Origin: Nephromyces sp. MM_2019 | Lineage: Eukaryota > Apicomplexa > Aconoidasida > Nephromycida | NCBI GenBank assembly: GCA_015657535.1 | Contig: JADHZB010001261.1 | Location: forward strand, 1,565 to 24,127 | Direction of reading: 5' to 3' | DNA length: 22,563 nt | Shown here: piece after piece, positions 9,541-20,300 of the stretch | Numbering within the stretch: the stretch's first letter is position 1 | How the letters are laid out: the number at the start of each line of letters is the position of its first letter | Translations under genes and position numbers: made by a program | The notes under the pieces: model-generated | The model's input: the letters and a program-made list of their open reading frames with translations, nothing else | What the model was told of the DNA's origin: nothing | Databases searched by the model: none

Positions 9541-10860
9541 CAACCAAGAGAGAAGCGAGTAATCTAGCTATCAACAAAGGCGAAAAAAGACTACCCTTTT
9601 TGATAGCCACTCTCCTTTTAGTGCGTGAAACTAAAGCTCATAGCACACTCCAGTTGTGTGCGAAATGTGTGGCTTAAAGGCTGGTATCTTCACCAAATGC
9701 TATTAGAGGGCCGAAATGTGGAAATACCCTCGCGAATTTTCCGTTGATCTGCTAGGCAAAGTGTATAGTGGAGCTATATTCTACTGATGCAAAGTGTAAG
9801 AGAAATAAAAAGCCCGTTTTGTGGGAGGAGGCAAAGAAAAGTTCCAGGTTAAAGATACACTCTGCCGTTTGGTATATAATCGCTGCTCTACTGCTTGTGT
9901 AGATGCGCGAAATCACGAGGTTTCAATTGTATTTCCTGAGTTAATTAGATAGATTACCTAGTGTCTGTTAGTTACTATGAGTCTATCCTTTCTCTCTGTC
10001 TGAGCTAGACTCTGTTGCTAGCTTTTTCTCTAAATTGCAGAGCTATAGCTAGAAGGAGCAACCACTAGCGATAACGTAGCTTAAGCTCTCTTTTTCAAGA
10101 ACTAGTGTGTGGCTAATTGGATGCTTTTCTTGGTTCCAATAAATTGGCTAAACTAGCTGTCTTCTACTTGTACAAACTGCTGCTAGTGACAAAAGAAAAA
10201 CACATCATTTCACGGAGAAGAGCTGTGATGCTCGGACAGATTAGGTTCTCAAGATTAAGCTAGGCTTTCGCAGAGAAGGCATTAGATCAGATTATACCCC
10301 ACTTGCCGATGCAGGGTACCTACCTGAAGAGTTTGGCTTATAAATTTTTATTTATAGACTTACTTTGGTAGATTATTAAATGCAACGTAGCTTCAAACAG
10401 GCTTGTAGTTGAAGGATGAATCTAGAGACTTCAGTAAATGATGATGTTGTCCAACATGATCTTAAGGTAAAGCTAAACAGAAACCAAGCAACCTTTGGGT
10501 ATCACTTAACATGCGGAGAAAAACTAGGCAGTGTATGAGGAAGATGGGCAGTGTGTGAGGAAGATACACAGTGTGTTAGGAAGATAGCCAATATGTTCAA
10601 AAACTAGGCAAAGTGTGAGGGAGATAGGCAAAGTCATCACCAAACTACCCAAAATCTCTACCAATAGGCAGATTCTAACACACGAGCTATGCATAGATTA
10701 TAGGTTGAAACTCTTGGATCTCCCTAACTCCATCATCAACACCTGAATACGTAAACTCTCCAGAATAAAGCACACCACCAAAAGCTACCCATCCAAAGCT
10801 CTCTCTAAATTGGCATACTAACACATATAAAACGCTTCAAAGGCACCCAAAGCACACCCA
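9541..10860. other. Repeat-poor, stop-rich region with no recognisable gene
   Basis: About 1.3 kb almost devoid of TG/CA tracts and of long ORFs, rich in ctag, tagct and related stop-containing words. It contains a degenerate tandem repeat at 10518-10630. It could be intergenic, an intron, or a noncoding RNA locus; no tRNA, rRNA or snRNA consensus was seen on reading it. Confidence 0.45.
10518..10630. repeat. Degenerate tandem repeat of about 20-22 bp
   Basis: Four to five imperfect copies of aggcagtgtgtgaggaagat appear in series (variants with acacagtgtgttaggaagat and aggcaaagtgtgagggagat). Similarity falls along the array. Confidence 0.7.
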
Positions 10861-11790
10861 CACACACACTTGATTTTTATTCCATCTTCAATATCAGAAA
10901 AAAAAAATCTTTAAAGAATCATATTTATACAAATTCACTTATAAAAGGGTAACTTTCTTAATCTACAGAATCAAGTTTAAAGTTTTTTTTGTTGATTTTC
11001 GCTGCTTCAATGTTTTTATTATAAAATATGGCAAAAATAACATTGAAAATTCCAGTTTAGAAGGATATTTAACGAAAAATATACAAAATTAAATGGCAGT
11101 GATGATTCTGAGTTTCTCCAGTTTCTAGCAAATATAAAAAAATTCAGAGTAATTTTCTTGTTTCTAGTAAAAAAGATGGTTTTTTCGCTCAAATTTTTTA
11201 ACTTTTCTCGATTGCATGGATTTTTTGTTAATTTCTTACGAAAAATTCTACGTATATCGCCGTTTTTTGGGGTTCTTTCAGTGTAAAACCAAGCAATCAT
11301 GCCAAAAAATTAAAGGTTTGCATTTTTGCATTCTCCAGTGGGGTACAGTTCTTTGATATTTGCGGTGATTTTGTTTGGAAAAACTGAGAAAATCAATTTC
11401 CTGGGAAGAAGGCCGAGATTATTTTAATATATTTGACTCTTATAATTCCTGCCTCCTGACGCTTACGGAACATTTTTCTACAAGAAAAACCGAAAATTCT
11501 TCAAAAAAAAATTGCGGAGTAGCGTTGTGTATAAATTTGGTTGGATTTTGTTCTGGGAAGCGATTGACTTTGTTCGAAAGGGAAAATATTTTTAAGAAGT
11601 TTGGTCAAGTTTATGGTGTTTTATCTGGTTTTTTGTGGGAGGAAGAAATGCCAAATTTTGATGAAAATTTCGTCGGTTTTTATGCGAAAAAAGGCAAAAT
11701 TGGATGGAATTTTGTCAGGTTTTTACTGAGAAAAGCACACTATTAAAGGCACTCGACCGACTTGTTCAGTGATAAAATTTGTGTGTAGAG
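10861..11790. other. AT-rich region with two opposing ORFs, coding status unclear
   Basis: A 93-codon minus-strand ORF (11300-11019) and a 123-codon plus-strand ORF (11375-11746) occur in AT-rich DNA full of gaaaatttt-like words. Both have skewed compositions (Lys/Asn/Phe) and match no family I know. They could equally be long introns or intergenic DNA, where stop codons happen to be sparse. Confidence 0.35.
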
Positions 11791-11794
11791 GATT

Positions 11795-11885
11795 GGTAGA
11801 ATAGCCCGTATGGGGGGGGCCTAAAACTTCGCCACACACGGGCCGCTGCGGGTGAAGCTTTCTGCATACGCCGCTGGGTAGGAGG
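11795..11885. other. GC-rich island with inverted-repeat potential
   Basis: Unlike its AT-rich flanks, this stretch is GC-rich, with an eight-G run. It has a gcccgt...acgggc inverted pair (about 11803 and 11837), a cttcgcc...ggtgaag pair (with one G-T) and two copies of gccgctg. It could fold as a structured RNA or DNA element. No tRNA cloverleaf could be built. Confidence 0.4.
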
Positions 11886-11909
11886 GGTATCGATTTTACA
11901 GGGTAAAAT

Positions 11910-12012
11910 TGTGCGTGTGTGTTTGTGTGTAGGTGCTTATGAATGTCTGCTTATATATGTGTGTGTGTGTGCTTACCTGTGTGTGTGTGCTTACCTGTGT
12001 GTGTGTGTGTAT
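11910..12012. repeat. TG-rich tract
   Basis: TG repeat with gcttacctgtgtgtgtgtg repeated twice and a related gcttatatatgtg copy, plus strand. On the minus strand, a short open segment reading ALLRIREVLIQYL follows an AG near 12059 and ends at a GT donor near 12019. It might be an exon of the unrecognised gene, but its phase does not fit exon 12311-12215. Confidence 0.65.
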
Positions 12013-12127
12013 CATCACCAGATATTGGATGAGTACTTCTCGTATTCTCAGGAGGGCCTGTCAAATCAAAAATTGTTTTTCTTTTTAACTAAACATATGT
12101 TAGAAGGAGATAGACATAAATACAAAA

Positions 12128-12182
12128 GAAGAGGTATATATATACTATATATCTTATATATAATATATATAGTATATATCCA
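12128..12182. repeat. AT palindrome (cruciform/hairpin potential)
   Basis: An atatactatatat arm and its reverse complement atatatagtatat flank a short tcttatatata loop, in a TA-rich tract. It lies within the likely intron or 3' flank of the unrecognised minus-strand gene. Confidence 0.8.
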
Positions 12183-12214
12183 ATCATACACACACACACA
12201 CGCAAGCTTTTTAC

Positions 12215-14209
12215 CTGCCCCAGCTGGTCTCATCTCGAAAAACTCCCTGAGCAATCAGCAAACAGATGGGATTCTCTGAAGGCTGCAATTGTGCCGTCAC
12301 CTCTTCTTCTTCTTATAAAATAGTGGGAAGAACTTTTTTTCCAAAATTTTCTTTCGATTTCACGGCTGCACTGTATGTACACCCACTTGAGGAAACAGCT
12401 GCAAGCGTATAGTTCCATTTCAAATCTGTGAGTAAACTCATCACAAAATACTTTTTAATGAGCAAAGAAGTGTGTGAGTTGAAGAATTCTCAGTGAAACG
12501 GCTTTTTGCTTTCTGTGTTTGTGTGTGTGGGCATTTTGTGTTTTGTTTTGTGTGTTCTGTGTGTTTGTATGTGCTTATCTGTATCTGTGTGCGTTTTGTG
12601 TGTTTTGTTTGTTTTTGTGTTGTTATCTGTATCTGTGTGTGTGTGTGCTTATCTATGTTTATGTGTGTATGCTCATCTGTGTTTGAGAATAGCGTAATGG
12701 GTAGGATATTTTGACTGTGAACCCTCTCCCTTCTCAACCTATATTTAGGGGAGATTTTTGATTCTCCCCTTTGAGTGTGTAAAACTCATCCCCCCTCACT
12801 CCACTCAACCTACATATAAAACTCCCACTTTCCTTCCCCCCTTTGAGTGTATGAAACCCCCCCTACCTCCCCCCACCTCTCTACAAACTAATTTTGACTG
12901 CAGATTTTTCGAGTTTTGTTATTCCCTTTACCCTCCCCTCCAGGTGAAATATATATTTATCATTTAGTGCACATGCATACACAATTTTATGGGATGATTA
13001 GGAGTTATAAGAACAGAGGCCCTGCTCTCACTTTTTAGCTTAAAATCATCAAAAAAGCTTTCAAATTGCTGAATTTTCAGGTTTTTTTGATGTTTTTCCC
13101 TGTGTGGGAGTGCGTGTTGTCTGTTTATGTGTGTTTTCCCTGTTTATGTATGCTGCCAGCTTGTGCGCGTTGCCTGTTTCGGTATACGTGTCGCTATTTA
13201 TTCCTTTGCTGCCGGTCTGTATTTTTTTTGCCTGTTTGTGTTTTTTCTTCTGTCTATGTGTGTTTTCCGTCTTGTGTAAGTTTCTCTTGTTTGTGTTTTG
13301 CCTGTTTCCTCTTTCCCTGTTTCTTTCTATCATTCCTACTCTACGATTTCACCGTTGTCTCTCTTTAGCTTTCCCAATTACGCCCGTCTTTCGTCTGAAC
13401 TTACTCCTGCAAGGAGATATTTGTTTGAGGGTACGTTATCATCCTTTCCATATAGTATGCCAATAGATAAAGATGTTTTTCTCGAACTTTATTGAGGATT
13501 TTCGCCAAAATTTTCCCATTTTTTGAGCACAAAAGATGCTTGAGAAGTCAATGTCTTATATTGTCTTTCATTTAGTCTATTGCTTTGCTTTTTGAGTGCA
13601 ATTAAAGTGGGAAATAATAAACTTTACAGCTAGGAGGAAGAAGAAGAAGAAGGGAGGGAGGAAAAGAGGAAGAAGAAAATTTGTGAAAAACAACAAGAAG
13701 AGAATTTGAGAAGAAGAAGCAGAGGAAGAAGATCCCCAATTGATCTGCGTGGAAAAAGTCTTTTTTGCAGCAAGTTGATGTTCCATGATCCATTTCATTC
13801 TAATGTTCTTGTGATCAAACTTTTACCGAGTTTTTTCCCTTCTTTTCAATATCAAACGTGCGATTTCTTCTTCAAAGCTTGAAATTTCTATGATATTTCC
13901 ATCGTAAATCCTTAATCTTACTAAAGACTGAATTTTTTGTTCATTTCGCTGAATGTTGATTCCTAAAGTGAGTTATACATGTGAAATTACTGGTTTTCTA
14001 GTTGCTACTACTTCGCAAAGAGAGTGAGAAGGATTATTTTTCTAGAAAAATCCTTGAAAAAATCTTCAAACGGTGTGTTTGTTTTTTTTGGCATTTTTTC
14101 AAGGATCTTGCTCTCTCAGTGTGTTGGGAATGTATAACCCAGTACTTGAGGTGCTCTGCTTCCTTGTTTGACGTTTTTGTTAGAAATTTTTCAGAGTTTT
14201 CATGAATTC
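12215..14209 (-). CDS. Unrecognised multi-exon protein gene (exon chain, tentative)
   Basis: Exon-like segments in transcription order: 14209-14072 (weak donor), 13962-13827, 13799-13628, 13538-13405, 13068-13032, 12311-12215. Junctions 1-2, 2-3, 3-4 and 5-6 join in phase; 4-5 does not, so a small exon is probably missing. Visible segments: TSNKEAEHLKYWVIHSQHTE; INIQRNEQKIQSLVRLRIYD then SSFEEEIARLILKRREKT; MKWIMEHQLAAKK followed by a Ser-rich stretch and a long Leu/Phe/Pro-rich hydrophobic run that could be a membrane segment but is encoded by a polypyrimidine tract; KILAKILNKVREKHLYLLAY before a strong GTAAGT donor; QFESFFDDFKLK; and PSENPICLLIAQGVFRDETS. The charged helical segments look coding in one frame, but I do not recognise a family. 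The 5' end is not fixed: no start codon is obvious before 14209. The 3' end was not found below 12215. Confidence 0.42.
12515..12690. repeat. TG-rich tract with tttgtgttgttatctgtat repeats
   Basis: TG-rich imperfect repeat on the plus strand containing repeated gtgcttatctgtatctgtg-like pieces, in the intron between segments 13032-13068 and 12215-12311 of the unrecognised minus-strand gene. The ORFs on both strands (Val/Cys/Leu-rich, His/Thr/Lys-rich) are repeat translations. Confidence 0.75.
13634..13731. repeat. Polypurine tract (GAA/GGA-rich)
   Basis: About 100 bp of almost pure purines on the plus strand (aggaagaagaagaagaaggg and similar). On the minus strand it is a polypyrimidine tract that, read in the phase of exon 13799-13628, encodes the Ser-rich and Phe/Leu-rich part. 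It could alternatively be an intron pyrimidine tract, or form triplex DNA. Confidence 0.8.
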
Positions 14210-14306
14210 CTGGCTAGCCTACCTTGAGATGATTTTATACTTCATTTTAGTGAGTTTTTTTCTTGAAGATGCTTGTTTTTCTCTCTTTGAGAGTTTTTTT
14301 TTTTAG
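14210..14306. promoter_or_regulatory. Short intergenic region between divergent genes (putative bidirectional promoter)
   Basis: The first recognised coding segment of the minus-strand gene ends its exon at 14209, and RPN2 starts at 14315 on the plus strand. The intervening bases are AT-rich with a long T tract and no clear TATA or initiator element. The promoter role is inferred only from the head-to-head arrangement; upstream noncoding exons would move the true promoters. Confidence 0.25.
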
Positions 14307-14314
14307 GTAAGAAC
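14296..14314 (+). promoter_or_regulatory. 3' splice site just upstream of the RPN2 start codon
   Basis: A run of T ends in AG at 14305-14306, followed by only eight bases (gtaagaac) before the ATG at 14315. This has the form of an acceptor for a 5'-UTR intron or, less likely, a trans-spliced leader. The bases after the AG themselves resemble a 5' donor, so the site could also be chance. No upstream noncoding exon was identified. Confidence 0.4.
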
Positions 14315-17300
14315 ATGGCGAATGTAGCGATGGAAGCATCGCATGTTACCTCGGCTGCAGGTGTGTTATCCCTGCTGTTTGAGCCGGAGAAAAGCCTTCA
14401 GATTCACGCTTTAAAGCGATTAAATGAGGTTGTGGATCAATTTTGGCCGGAGATTGCTGACAGCGTTCATGAAATGTATGTTTTCCTGATAAGATGATGT
14501 GTGATAAAAGGGGTTTTTGCTTTTGTTTAAACGAGTTTTTTCGGTTGTTGGAGTTTATGGGAGTTTGTGGGAGTTGGTGAGTTTCTCTTTTTCTCTTCTC
14601 AATTTCTCCTTTTTTTCTTATTCTCCTCTTCTCATTAAACTTTCAAATAAACTTTAAGTAGAGTCTAATGTGTGTTATTTTCTTGTGACTAGCACACCAA
14701 AGTATTGTGTGCAGTAAACACATTGTTTTTCTTAGTCTTACGGCCTAAAAGATATCAGTAGCTGTTTTCTACTTTGTGCTGTGTATGTTGTTTTGAATTG
14801 ATGGCTCAGCGGAGCTAAATGTGTAGGCTACCATTTTTATGCTCCATCAGCAAAGCTTTTTCATTCCCGTGATTTGTTACCGTGAAAAGTGTGTGTGTGT
14901 GTGTGTATGTTTGTGCATCTATATGTGGGTGTGTGTGCTTCTGAGTGATTCTGTGTGCTTGTGTAAATTTGTGTTCGCCTTTGTGTTTTTGAGTAGTTCT
15001 GTGTGCGTGTATGTTTTTGTGCTTTTTTTTCTTTGTGTATATATATGTGTGCATGTGTATGTGTATCTTCTTATGTGTGAAAATGCGTCTAAATACGCGT
15101 TTTTGCGTATGTCTCTTCGTGTTTATTTGTTTGTGTGCTCCTTCGTGTGTGTGCATGTTTTTTTTTATTGCCTAGGAGATACAGCACTGTGTAAAAATGA
15201 GGAAGCCTGCTGAAGTCTCCTTGAGTCTATTGATCTTTAAAGTGTTTAAGCTTCGACTGAGGATGGCTTCATAAGCTTTGAGTTTTTATGTTGTTTATTT
15301 GAGAAACAGGCACTAAGGATAGATGTTTTTCCTAGTGAAATTTTTATTGAGACAAGCACTGTGTGTGCTTGTGTATTGTGTTGTTTCTTTACTGGTCTTT
15401 GAGTAGTTTTGCCTTGGCTTTCTTCATATTTGGTGCTGGGCATGCACATGCATCTTCATACTCGCAGTGTATATACACATTTTTGATATTAACCATGTCT
15501 TCCAGCCCCCCCACCTTCGTACTCACAGTGTATATACACCTTTTTTGATATTTTTTCAGTGTATGCGTGTATTCTCTACAGAGAGGCTTTGTTAGAGGAT
15601 TCCACATTTAGCCACAGGAATCTAGCTGCTTTGCTAATTAGCAAGGTATGTTTTCACTTGGAGGAGTATGACGAAGCGTTACTATACGCTCTTGAAGCAG
15701 GATCATTGTTAGATATTTCCGAGAGAACTCCTTATGTCGACACAATAACAGGTAAACCCCCCACACACAAATTTTTTTTCATTCAAAGCTAATGAGTTGC
15801 AAACAAAGTTGTTTTTTGCTAGGAAGACGAATCATAGTCAAAATCTCGTCTATTCTTCTGAAGAAGCAGAGGCCTTTAATGCATTATTGCTGCTTATATC
15901 TGCTTTCCAGTCTGAGCGAATGGCCTAACGGAGTTGCTTTTTTGGCTTCTCTCTTGGTTTTTTTGTCTTTTTTTTTATGAATTTCTTGCAGTTAATGCTG
16001 TCAACGATGGAGAGAAGGGAAAATGCACTTTAAGCGTTGCGAAAGTGTATTTTGTGTGCTTTTTTATAGTTGAAACTACGTCTTCAGGCTTAATTTTGCT
16101 TCGGAGACTTAATGTGGGATTTTAGAGGTTTTTTTACGGTTTTTTTTGCGCTTTACCGTTAAATTTGGTTAATTTCTTCACATTCTCATTGTTTTACCGC
16201 AAATTTCTGCCTCTTTCTCCTCTTCTTTGTACTTTTCTTGCACGTAAAACGAGCTTTTTCCTCCTTTTTCATGCAGCGAAGTGTATCGATGAGTATATTA
16301 AGGTCCGCACGGCTATCTACGATGAAGAAACGAAAGCAGCCTATTCAGAGGAACCTAGGGCGTCTTCGAATGACAAGACAGGTATCCTTCTTTAGACTTT
16401 ATAACTTTTTTGCTAGCCTCGATTTGTGTGCAGTAAGATGGCTCTTTCCAGAGAAGCTTCTTCCCTCCTCTTCATAAAAGCGGATTTTAGTCAATTTTGC
16501 TCTGTTTTTTCACGCTGAGCTGCATCTGCTCGCAATTTTTGAGGGTTTTTGGCTGCAAAAGAGGAGTGTATGATTCTTCGTCTTGATTTGCACTTTTCTT
16601 GGGTTTTATATGCTTTAGGAGCTTTTCTTTTGAAGCGAAGACTCATTATATTAGTGTTTAACTGAGTAGTAGTCTAGTTTATACGGTTGAGACTAGTCAA
16701 TTTGTAGCTATTGCTGAGTTTTTTTCATTTCATTGCTTCATTGCTGGCTTTTTGTGGTATTTGCTTGCATTTTTAGACGTTTTTGCTGAAGATTTGATGC
16801 TTTTCATCGGTTTTTGATATTTTAAGGCGAATTTAAGGGATTTTGTCGGTTATCATGGAAGTTTCTAGCTCCAAGTAGAAGAGGTTTTGTTATGATGCTA
16901 TGAGCTTTTTAAGAGAATGTGTGTGTGGCGCAGTAGCTTTCTTGAAGTGCCGAAAACGTCTGTGTGCGTGTTTTTTTATGAACTAGCTTGCTCCTTGTGC
17001 TATAGAGAGTACGTAGCTTTGTGTGTGTGCTGTCGAGTCTGCTTAATTTTATGTACTTATTTTTAGATAGTACCATTTTACTAGTGTGTAGTTGGTGCTG
17101 GCGGATGAGCTCTATGTTACACACACACGGCAGACTTGATTTCATGATAAAAGGGATGGCTTTCGAGTTTCTAGCGCACAATCTAATGAATAGCCTTAAT
17201 ATAGTCTTAATCCAAGAAAAACCTTCGGATGGAGTTTGACGGTTTTTTTAAAAGCAACACACAAACAGATGGAGTTTTCTGTGATGCCTATCTAAAGCAC

Positions 17301-20300
17301 ATAGAGGCAGCTGCTTCAATCTCGTGTGTGTGTGTGTGTGTTTCACAGCTACCTCTATATGCTTCTAACACTCTCTTCACTCTATTCTTTAAGGTGTGTG
17401 TTCTTTTTCGTTTTTTTCAATCATTTTTTGTTCTACAAATCGCCAGTTGTAACCTATGAACTGCCAATTTGAGCTGATTGGTGTGTGTGGTTTGCTTGTG
17501 ATTTGGTTGTTTATAGAATATCTTGTCTTCTTGCTGCAGTGCTGGATTCAAGACTGGAAAAAATGGTTGACAGTATGCTAGACATGTGTGCTAAAAATGG
17601 AGATGAGAAGCAAGCTCTTGGAATTGCTTTTGATGCGAAAAATCTGGACAAAATTCGCTCAATTATCCAAGGCTCTGACAATTCTATTCAACTACTAGAG
17701 GTAAGCTCTCGTTATGTGTGTTGTTCCGTTGTTATTTTCCAAAGCTGATTGTTTCTTCTGTTTCATCTGTAGAAATTCCGTTGTTTTTACCGTTTATGAT
17801 GTGGAAAACAGCGGAAAAACCGTGAAAGTTGGTGATTTTGTTGGAATTTTTTGTGTTTTTGTGGAAATTTGAGGTTTTTTGACGGGTTTTTTTGTGTGTG
17901 AAGTGTATCTTGGGTGTGGTTTCTATTATGAGAGAAAGGTGTATGTGTGAAGTATCTCTATTTTTTGTCATGATAGAAGTAGGTGTGTGTACGAGGTACA
18001 GTTTAAACCTGCGTGAGTAAAACTTGGCGTGTTTTAAAGTGCTGTAAACCATAGAAAACATATATGTTTTTAATGCCTCTATGCTACAGCTTTTAGTTTG
18101 TGTGTTCCGTTGCTTCTGAAGATATTTTTTTACTCGTTTTTGCCTTCTCATGGAGGAAACATTCTTGCATAAATCTTGATTTTCTGGCTTATTTAACGTG
18201 TGTTTTTAGGGTATGAATTGATATCTTTTGATTCTTCGTTTGAGTTTTAGTTGTCTCTCCTTGTAAAGTTTAGCTCTCACTGCTGTTTTCTTCTGTTTTT
18301 CTTCTCTCTACCACTTCATCATCTTTCTCCTTTGTGTTTTCATCTTTCTCTTTGTCTTTCTTTTCTTCTTCTACCTCCGTCTACTTCCAAAAAAGAGCTT
18401 TCTTCCTCCTTTAAGTCTCAAATTTCCGCCCTTTTTTCGTAAAAGTCCTCTTTTCCCTTTTTTTTTGCATTATTTGAATTTGACGTTTTCTTCATCACAT
18501 TCCACCTTTTTTCTCTTCTTTTGTGGCAGCATGTACTAGAGAATGCCAATTCCCTGCTGCTCGGCAAACGGTTCAAAGCAGAGGTTTTAAAGCTTCTTTC
18601 GGAGATTTATAGGAGTTTTTCCCCGGAAGTTCTTCAGACGCTATATCCATCTTTTTGTAAGGTTTTGTTTTATCTTAACGATTCTGAAGGAGTAGGTAAA
18701 GTTCTTGCAGAGCTTCTTCAGGATCCCATGGCGAAATACAATCATGCAGTAGCATTTCAGATTGCTTTCGATCTTGTTGATTTCGGTAAGAAATCAGACT
18801 ATTTTGCCCCTTTTTTCCTCTTTTTTTTCCTTCAAAAATGGGTTGTTAAGCAGGTTTTTGAGCTTGTTAAGCTTACGCAGTGCACCCATTTTGTGGCTGT
18901 TTTTTTGAGGAATTTGCAGCAGTTTTGGATGTTAAATCACTTTTTTTTTTTTAATTTCATCGAAAAACCAACTTTTTATCCAAATTTTTGATGTTTTAAT
19001 CGTTAAATTTCTTTACTTTCTCCCTTTCAGAAGATAACTCCTTCTTGAAGGCAGTCTTAAGCAATCCGCTCTTTCGGCTTCCTTCCTCTAATCCCCGGAA
19101 TGCTACATCTGAAGCAAAAGCTGCTGATGAATCCAAGCCTGCTGAGCAGCGTGATGTCTTGTCTTCTGTTGCAGCAAATACTGGAGCTGAATCCAGCCTA
19201 GTTCAAGCTACTGAAGGAGGCGAACTTTTGCCTTCACAAACAGAAGAAAGGCCTGATTCTACCACATCCGGAGTCCCTGGTTCTGGAATAGATGCTGATC
19301 TGGTAAGTTCCGTCTTTTCTAGGTTAAATTGCTTGAAAGCCGTCGATTTTCTGGGGATATTTTGAGATTTTGTGATGTGAAGGCGATTTCTCATATGTGT
19401 GTGTTGTGTTTTTGTGTAGTTTTCTGGTGAAGAAAAGCCGATTTCTCGGGCATGTGTGTTGCATTTTTCTGCACTCTCACAATGAGTCGATTTTATAGTT
19501 ATAATGGTGTGTTGGAGTATTTTTTTGTAGAAGATGTGTGTGTGTTTTTTTTTTTTATTGGCTGAGAAAGTAGCTTTTTTAGGGATTCGTTAGCTGCAAG
19601 TATTTTTTTCTTTTCTCAGCTGTAAGATTCTCAAAGTATCTGCAGTTGATTGCAGATTTTTCTACTTCATCTGCGGTGGGGCATATTTCACTTGCTATCA
19701 CACACGCACACACAAATCTCTCTCTAAACCCCTCACCGAAATCCCAGCTCCCGTTCTTTCACTTGCTATCACACACGCACACACAAATCTCTCTCTAAAC
19801 CCCTCACCGAAATCCCAGCTCCCGTTCTTTCACTTGCTATCACACACGCACACATCGTCGTCTTTTCGCTCAAATTTCTGAAAATATCCCTCTCAAATAC
19901 CCTCTAAATACCCAACTTAAATAAAGAGAAACCTTCTATCTTCAGCTAACACCCCTTTCGGCTGATGTCTTCCTCTTTTTTGATGTGTCTGGTGTTTGCC
20001 TTAATTTTTTCTGATTTTTCAACGAAAATTGCATCATGAAGATGAATTTTTTGAGTTTTTATCCGTTTCTTTCGGCTGCTTCTTCACACTCCTTTTTATG
20101 TGCGAATTTTTTTGCGGATTTCTCTGCTTCTAGAAGCTGCTCTTTAATGAGAAATGATAATTCCCCAAAAAACAGCTTTCTTTATGATTTCTGCGTTATT
20201 CTTCACCAAAAAAGCGGCAGACACCTCTCTACTTTCCCAGTTTTTTCGTGTTTTCTCACTTTTAATGATGAAGATGCACTGCGTTTTTTCGCTAGAAATT

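Noticed and set aside
11765..11885. Possible tRNA, from an A-box-like tggtagaatag and a B-box-like gtatcgatttt
   Set aside because: No acceptor stem, anticodon arm or T arm of normal geometry could be paired.
13298..13495. Plus-strand ORF ending in SMPIDKDVFLELY with a plausible acceptor at 13368-13369
   Set aside because: The opposite strand offers a better case: an open helical frame ending at a GTAAGT donor that joins in phase with the preceding minus-strand segment. Both cannot be excluded without RNA data.
14002..14205. 67-codon plus-strand ORF just upstream of RPN2
   Set aside because: Phe/Leu-rich shadow of the opposite strand, where a charged minus-strand frame fits the exon chain better.
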